Below are positions 59,178-64,000 of a DNA stretch of 64,000 nt, piece after piece. The DNA is taken from assembly GCA_964528055.1 (NCBI GenBank), contig CAZGQM010000015.1:1-64000 (forward strand), read 5' to 3'. The position numbers and the translations under genes were made by a program. The notes under the pieces were generated by a model. The model worked only from the letters and a program-made list of their open reading frames with translations, was not told the origin of the DNA and made no database searches. The stretch's first letter is position 1. Each line of letters opens with the position of its first letter. The DNA comes from Geoanaerobacter sp964528055. Lineage in GTDB: Bacteria > Desulfobacterota > Desulfuromonadia > Geobacterales > DSM-12255.

Positions 59178-59762
59178 TTACAATCTTGCAAGTGTTACCA
59201 AGAGCTCTGCAATCCCTGCAAGAGGTGTGATATGGTCCGGAGCAACCGCGGAAATAGCACTTTTCGGCATCGAGTCGGTCTCGGCCCCCTGTGGGTCCTG
59301 CACCACAACGACACCGCCGGACTCCTTTATCCGCTTCACGCCGTTGCTCCCGTCCGATCCGGCACCTGTCATGACAACCCCGATAAGTCCAGGACCAAAG
59401 GCGTTTGCCGCTGACTCGAACAGTACATCCACCGACGGTCGGGCAAACCGTACGGGAGGATCTACCGAAAGTGACAGGACGGCGCGCTTCTCCACCAGTA
59501 GATGGTAGTTTGGTGGTGCGATGTAGACAGTGCCGGCCTCAGCCGCTTCCAGTTCATCTGCCTCCTTTACCCTGATATCACAGAGGTCGTCCAGAAGGAG
59601 CGCAAGCCCGTTGTCTGCTTCCGGAGAAATATGTGCCACAATCATGACCGGCAGGGGGAAGTCACTGGGCAGTCCGCCAAGCATTACCTTAAGCGCTTCA
59701 ACACCGCCACTGGAGACCCCTACAGCCACCGCTTTGTAAAGCCTCTTTCTATTTCTAGTCAT
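59178..59762 (-). CDS. cheB: CheB methylesterase domain protein without receiver domain
   Basis: This 194-residue protein contains only the catalytic domain. The catalytic Ser is in GVSSGGVEAL, the His in VAHISPEADNG and the Asp in MTGAGSDGSNG. Stand-alone CheB-type esterases lack phosphorylation control and often pair with CheR in sensory clusters. I chose ATG 59762, which overlaps the cheR stop by 8 bp; the longer reading from 59936 has no family similarity. Confidence 0.9.
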   Translation of the reverse strand: MTRNRKRLYKAVAVGVSSGGVEALKVMLGGLPSDFPLPVMIVAHISPEADNGLALLLDDLCDIRVKEADELEAAEAGTVYIAPPNYHLLVEKRAVLSLSVDPPVRFARPSVDVLFESAANAFGPGLIGVVMTGAGSDGSNGVKRIKESGGVVVVQDPQGAETDSMPKSAISAVAPDHITPLAGIAELLVTLARL

Positions 59763-60582
59763 AGCCTTTCCGATAGATCCGCATCCGCTGGGCAATCTCA
59801 CGGTATCCGGGCGCAATTCTCCGTCCATCCAAGGTCTCCTTGAGTCCGAGGCAGAGAAAGCCGCCGGCAAGCAGGGAGGTGTCAAAGAGTCTGAGAACAC
59901 GCTCCTTGAGGGTTGGCTTAAAGTAAATAAGTACATTTCTGCATAGTATCAGGTTCATCTCACCGAAATCCGAATCAACCGCAAGATTATGCGAGGCAAA
60001 CACCATATGCTCCCGAAGATGCGGCATCATGATCGCATGATCATATCTAGCAGTGTAGTAGTCCGAAAATGACCTCTTCCCTCCGGCCAACTGGTAATTT
60101 CTCGTATACCGCTGCATCTCCATTAGCGAATAGATCCCCTCATGTGCTTTCTGAAGCACCTCGTTGTTGATATCGGTGGCATACATCCTGAACCTCCCCT
60201 TTAAACCCTCCTCCTCAAGGAGTATGGCCAGGGAGTATGCCTCTTCGCCTGAAGCGCATCCAGCATGCCAGATCTTTACAAAGGGGTAGGTTTTCAGGTG
60301 CGGAACCACATGTTTCCGTAATGCCACAAAGAATAACGGGTCGCGGAACATCTCTGAAACATTGACCGTAATCCCCGATAGCAGTGACTCAAATACTGTC
60401 CGATCGCGCAGTATGGCCGACTGTGCTTCGGATAGGTTGGCGTAATCAGTCGAGGCGAGCCAATGGCTTATTCGCCTCTTTATCGAAGCCTCAGAATAGT
60501 CGGTGAAGTCGTAGTCATATACCTGGCGGACTCCGTGCAGCAGAAGTCGCATCTCTATGTCGAAGAGATCTTCGTGATCCAT
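59755..60582 (-). CDS. cheR: CheR methyltransferase
   Basis: This 275-residue SAM-dependent protein-glutamate methyltransferase has the N-terminal helical domain and the catalytic region IWHAGCASGEEAYSLAILLEE, a classic CheR motif, followed by MYATDINNEVL and LILCRNVLIYF. It begins two bases after the hybrid kinase stop and overlaps cheB. The trio looks translationally coupled. The target is probably a receptor or kinase elsewhere, since the neighbouring hybrid kinase has no obvious methylation helices. Confidence 0.94.
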   Translation of the reverse strand: MDHEDLFDIEMRLLLHGVRQVYDYDFTDYSEASIKRRISHWLASTDYANLSEAQSAILRDRTVFESLLSGITVNVSEMFRDPLFFVALRKHVVPHLKTYPFVKIWHAGCASGEEAYSLAILLEEEGLKGRFRMYATDINNEVLQKAHEGIYSLMEMQRYTRNYQLAGGKRSFSDYYTARYDHAIMMPHLREHMVFASHNLAVDSDFGEMNLILCRNVLIYFKPTLKERVLRLFDTSLLAGGFLCLGLKETLDGRRIAPGYREIAQRMRIYRKGYD

Positions 60583-60584
60583 TG

Positions 60585-63500
60585 TCAGTTACCGTAGAGC
60601 CATACTCTCAGCAGGGAGAACAGTTTTTCCACATCCACCGGTTTTGGAATGTAGTCGCTGGCTCCTGCCTTAAGGCACTCGTCCCTGTCACCCTTCATAG
60701 CCTTTGCGGTAAGTGCGATGATCGGGAGCCGCGCGAATCTCGGATCTTTCCGTATGGCTCGGGTCGCGGTAAATCCGTCCATTTCCGGCATCATGACATC
60801 CATCAGTACGACATCGACATCCGGGTTCTCGTTGAGGCGCTCCAGTGCTTCGATGCCGTTTTCCGCCTCAATCACAACCATACTTTTTTCTCTCAAAACA
60901 CTTGATAGTGAAAAGATATTGCGCATGTCGTCGTCCACAATCAAAACCTTTTTCCCTTCAAGCATCGCCTCGTTGTCCAGGGCTATGCGAATCATCCTTT
61001 TCTTCTCCGGATCAATATTGCTTTCTACCAGGTGAAGAAACAGCGTGACTTCATTCAGCAGCCTTTCAGGGCTCTTGGCCCCTTTGATTATGATGCTCTC
61101 CGCATAGTGGCGAAGTCGTAACTCTTCATCATGGGATAGCTCGCGTCCGGTATGGATTATGACAGGAATCCGCCTGTTCTCGTCCAGGGACTGGATCTTC
61201 TCCAGCACCTCGAACCCTGATTTGTCGTTCATTCCAAGGTCCAGTACGATGCAGTCGAAGGTTTCACTTGTCAATAGCCCCAAGGCCTCGTTGCCTGTCG
61301 CTGCAACCGTAATGGAGACATCCCGCTCTCCCAGCAGCGTCTCCAACCCCCGTGCTTCATCCCTGTTCTCCTCGACAATCAGAAGCTTCTTGACACTCTT
61401 GGCGATGGAGTTCTCAATATTGCTGATAATTTCGTCAAGCTGGCCGCTGTTCACCGGTTTGGTCATGAAACCTATGGCCCCCATGTTCATCGCCTTTTGG
61501 CGATCCTCCAGGCAGGTAAGGAAATGCACCGGGATATGCCGTGTTCTGAAACTGTCCTTAAGGCTCCTCATGACCCCCCATCCGTCGATATGGGGAAGCA
61601 TAACATCCAGTATAATGGCGCTTGGCAGGTAGTAATCAGCAAGAGTAATCCCACTCTCCCCATCTCCTGCAACGATAGCGGAAAACCCGCGGTCTCGAAC
61701 CATTTCCTGCAGGATAGCGGCGAAGGAGAGGTCATCCTCTATTATCAGAATGCTCCTGTCGCCAGCCGTAAGCTTCTTACGGTCATCTGCAAGAACCGGA
61801 GGCGGTAACAATAATTCCTCATCGCTCTCCTGAGAGGCAATCTTTTTCTGCACTACTGATGGCACGACCGTCGCGACCGGTTGGCTGGCCCTATGTATTG
61901 CAGAGGCACTAATCGGAAGATACAGGGTAAAGGAACTACCTTTTCCTTCTTCGCTTGCAAGTTGGACATCACCATGAAGCCCGCGCGCAAGCTGCCTGGA
62001 GATTGAAAGGCCGAGCCCGGTCCCTCCAAACTTGCGGCAAGTGGTCCCGTCAGCCTGCTGGAACGCCTGGAATACCAGTTCGTGTTTGTCCGCAGCGATC
62101 CCTATGCCGGTGTCTGCCACTCTAAACGCAATTGACGGTTCAGGAAGAGGATTTTCAGCTGGAGAGGGGAGATATGCCGTTACCGTTACCGCTCCCTTCT
62201 GGGTAAACTTGCAGGCGTTGGATATCAGATTCTTAAGTATCTGCTGTGTCCGCTGCAGATCAGTGAGTATCTCATCAGGTACTCCATCTTCAATGCTGAC
62301 TGTAAACTCAAGCCCACGTTGTTCCGATACGGGGGTGAACACCGTTCTGAGTTGATCACAGAGATCGCGAATCCTTAGAGCCTCATAGTTGAACTCCAAT
62401 CGTCCCGACTCGATCTTTGAGAGATCCAGGATATCGTTGATCAGATTGAGGAGGTCGTTTCCTGAGCTGTTGATAGTTGCCGCATATTCGACCTGTTTTA
62501 CGGTGAGTGTCCCTTCACGGTTCTCCCTGAGCAGGCTGGAAAGGATCATCAGGCTGTTGAGAGGGGTCCTCAGTTCATGTGACATGTTGGCGAGAAATTC
62601 GGACTTGTAGGTGCTGATACGCTCAAGCTCCTCTGCCTTCTGCCTCAGGGCCTGGCTTGCCGCCTCAACTTCCCGGTTTTTTGACTGGATCTGTTCCCGC
62701 TGCTGCTCAAGTATCTGAGCCCGTTCCTCAAGCTCTTCATTGGTCTGCTGCAGTTCCTCTTGCTGAACGCGGAGCTCTTCGGTCTGGGCCTGCGTCTGTT
62801 CCAGAAGTTCGTCCACAAGCTTGCGCGAGAGGTTTACGCTGATACCGATAGCAAGCCCTTCCCGCGCCAGTTCAAGGAAATCAAGCTCCCTGTCGGTGAA
62901 CTCCTTGAAGGAGCCAATCTCCAGAACTCCCACAAGCCGTTCGTTATGGAGCAGGGGAACTGCAGCGATGTTGAGCGGTCTTGCCTCGCCGATCGCGGAG
63001 CTGATAGCAAGGTAGTCGGGAGGAACATTGGTCAGACAGATGACCTTTCGCTCCTTTGCAGCCTCACCGGCAAGCCCCTCCCCAAGTGAAATCCTCTCAT
63101 TCAAGCTCTTTCGTCTGGTCATTGCATAGGTGGCTTTGATCGAAAGCTCCTTTGACTTCTCATTGAAAAAGTAGAAAGCCCCGACACCGGCTCCGAGGTA
63201 TTCACAAAGGTAAGCCAGGCTTTTGTCGATCATTTCATCAACCTGCCGGTCGCCCCGCAGAATGGTGTTGAGCTCATTAGAGCCGGTTTTCAGCCAGTCA
63301 CGACCCTGCTCCTCCTTACGGCTCCATCGCAAAGACTCGGTCATCCGTGCAAAGGCAGCATCCACCGAAGACTGCACCTTGCTCATCCCTGCTACAGCCT
63401 TGAGCAGCATGCCGGCCTCGTCCTTCGGGATGGAATCGGCATCTATCTTTAACGGCTCTGGAATCTTCACGTCCTGACTCAGATCCCCTGATGCAATGGC

Positions 63501-64000
63501 TTCCGCAAGCCTTGCCTTCTCCTCCCCCCCTTCGGAAAACAATAGTACTGAATCAAGGACCTGCCTGAGCGGGGAAACCACGCTCCGGGTAATAAAAAAG
63601 GCCATGGCTGCACCTATGACGGCCGAAAGCAGTATCATGAAAATCATCCAGTAGCGAAGAGACTGAAACAGCCTGTTAGCTTCGTCGTTCTGGAGTTTAC
63701 CTTCGGCCAGGTTGTAACGTACAAGCTCGGCAAGGATATCGTTCAGCTTGTAAAAAAGAGGCCTCACTTCGCTCTCGGCGAGGGCGAATGCCTCTTTATC
63801 CCGCGTCCGTCCCTGGGAGGAGATATTCAATACCGTTGCAGAGGCAGCAAGGTACTCGGGCCATATCTTGTCGAATCGCTCAAGCAGTTCCATTTCTGTC
63901 GGTACCAGGTTGGTCTTGCGGTATTTCTCCATTGCAGCGGTAATTGCTTTTTCATTACTCTGGGCCTGCCCGGTTACCTGCCCCTCCACAGATTTATCTT
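60585..64000 (-). CDS. hybrid sensor histidine kinase with GAF and three receiver domains (N-terminus outside window)
   Basis: At least 1137 residues are visible; the frame stays open to the window edge, so the start is missing. Visible order: end of a helical extracytoplasmic sensor, a membrane helix (MIFMILLSAVIGAAMAFFI), a HAMP-like linker, a GAF domain (~250-390), a coiled coil, HisKA (FLANMSHELRTPLNSL), an ATPase (NLISNACKFT, DTGIGI, GTGLGLSISRQL), then three receivers with Asp sites in AIILDVMLPHIDG, CIVLDLGMNDKSG and VVLMDVMMPEMDG. All three acceptor Asp residues are intact. It heads a cluster with cheR, cheB and another kinase. Confidence 0.92.
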   Translation of the reverse strand, partial: DKSVEGQVTGQAQSNEKAITAAMEKYRKTNLVPTEMELLERFDKIWPEYLAASATVLNISSQGRTRDKEAFALAESEVRPLFYKLNDILAELVRYNLAEGKLQNDEANRLFQSLRYWMIFMILLSAVIGAAMAFFITRSVVSPLRQVLDSVLLFSEGGEEKARLAEAIASGDLSQDVKIPEPLKIDADSIPKDEAGMLLKAVAGMSKVQSSVDAAFARMTESLRWSRKEEQGRDWLKTGSNELNTILRGDRQVDEMIDKSLAYLCEYLGAGVGAFYFFNEKSKELSIKATYAMTRRKSLNERISLGEGLAGEAAKERKVICLTNVPPDYLAISSAIGEARPLNIAAVPLLHNERLVGVLEIGSFKEFTDRELDFLELAREGLAIGISVNLSRKLVDELLEQTQAQTEELRVQQEELQQTNEELEERAQILEQQREQIQSKNREVEAASQALRQKAEELERISTYKSEFLANMSHELRTPLNSLMILSSLLRENREGTLTVKQVEYAATINSSGNDLLNLINDILDLSKIESGRLEFNYEALRIRDLCDQLRTVFTPVSEQRGLEFTVSIEDGVPDEILTDLQRTQQILKNLISNACKFTQKGAVTVTAYLPSPAENPLPEPSIAFRVADTGIGIAADKHELVFQAFQQADGTTCRKFGGTGLGLSISRQLARGLHGDVQLASEEGKGSSFTLYLPISASAIHRASQPVATVVPSVVQKKIASQESDEELLLPPPVLADDRKKLTAGDRSILIIEDDLSFAAILQEMVRDRGFSAIVAGDGESGITLADYYLPSAIILDVMLPHIDGWGVMRSLKDSFRTRHIPVHFLTCLEDRQKAMNMGAIGFMTKPVNSGQLDEIISNIENSIAKSVKKLLIVEENRDEARGLETLLGERDVSITVAATGNEALGLLTSETFDCIVLDLGMNDKSGFEVLEKIQSLDENRRIPVIIHTGRELSHDEELRLRHYAESIIIKGAKSPERLLNEVTLFLHLVESNIDPEKKRMIRIALDNEAMLEGKKVLIVDDDMRNIFSLSSVLREKSMVVIEAENGIEALERLNENPDVDVVLMDVMMPEMDGFTATRAIRKDPRFARLPIIALTAKAMKGDRDECLKAGASDYIPKPVDVEKLFSLLRVWLYGN

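Noticed and set aside
59763..59936. N-terminal extension of CheB as a receiver domain
   Set aside because: The extra residues are Ser/Pro-rich, overlap cheR and show no receiver motifs.
1..64000. CRISPR arrays, rRNA or tRNA genes
   Set aside because: I saw no regularly spaced repeats and no tRNA- or rRNA-like segments by eye; a covariance search would be needed to exclude tRNAs formally.

Overview
The window looks like chromosomal DNA of a Geobacter-type bacterium (Desulfuromonadota/Geobacterales). The signs are a complex I operon with fused NuoB-NuoC-NuoD, an interspersed monoheme c-type cytochrome, system II cytochrome c biogenesis genes (ResB/CcsB), many two-component and chemotaxis-like genes, and several apparent sigma-54 promoters. 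This assignment is inferred from gene content and protein character; no database was searched.

Layout. 1-12018 (minus strand): a complex I operon read as nuoA-nuoBCD-nuoE-cytochrome c-nuoF-V4R protein-diguanylate cyclase-nuoGHI-small membrane protein-nuoJKL, with nuoL cut by the window edge. Four non-nuo genes sit inside it. 12100-17010: an accessory island with a TumE-like toxin and HTH antitoxin, an integron-type attC site between a squalene-cyclase-like gene and a methyltransferase gene, an alpha/beta hydrolase, a Cys-rich protein bracketed by 48-bp direct repeats, and the remnant of a PIN toxin. 17064-19460 (minus): a DUF1499 protein and enolase. 19714-31500 (plus): housekeeping and envelope genes, namely an HD-family c-di-AMP-type phosphodiesterase, ybeY, a DgkA-PAP2 fusion, a CorC-like protein, lnt, prfB with its programmed frameshift, a SPOR-NlpC/P60 hydrolase, a DUF1015 protein, a tiny lipoprotein, a DUF4139 protein and a seven-repeat RCC1 lipoprotein.

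31575-40120 is a signalling block: a membrane histidine kinase, then a CheY-like, CheA and MCP cluster behind a sigma-28-like promoter, a cytidylate-kinase-like protein, and a receiver-GGDEF protein with a damaged active site. 40382-44342 is a nitrogen block: a sigma-54 promoter, a leader resembling an ANTAR antitermination target, an outer-membrane protein, PII (glnB/glnK), amtB, and a second sigma-54 promoter before an NtrB-like kinase. 44525-48448 holds suhB, a lipoprotein, ccsB-resB and a Cys-rich secreted protein. 48741-54815 (minus) is a MarR-controlled efflux operon with two outer-membrane channel genes. It faces an OFA-family MFS transporter that has a sigma-54-type promoter. 56701-64000 holds an orphan TadG-like protein and a minus-strand cluster of hybrid kinase, cheR, cheB and a receiver-kinase.

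Common themes are interlocked (overlapping) gene starts in the nuo, efflux and CheR/CheB groups, alternative-sigma promoters ahead of signalling and transport genes, and small palindromic repeats that have become part of genes by supplying stop codons, a C-terminal tail or a ribosome-binding site.
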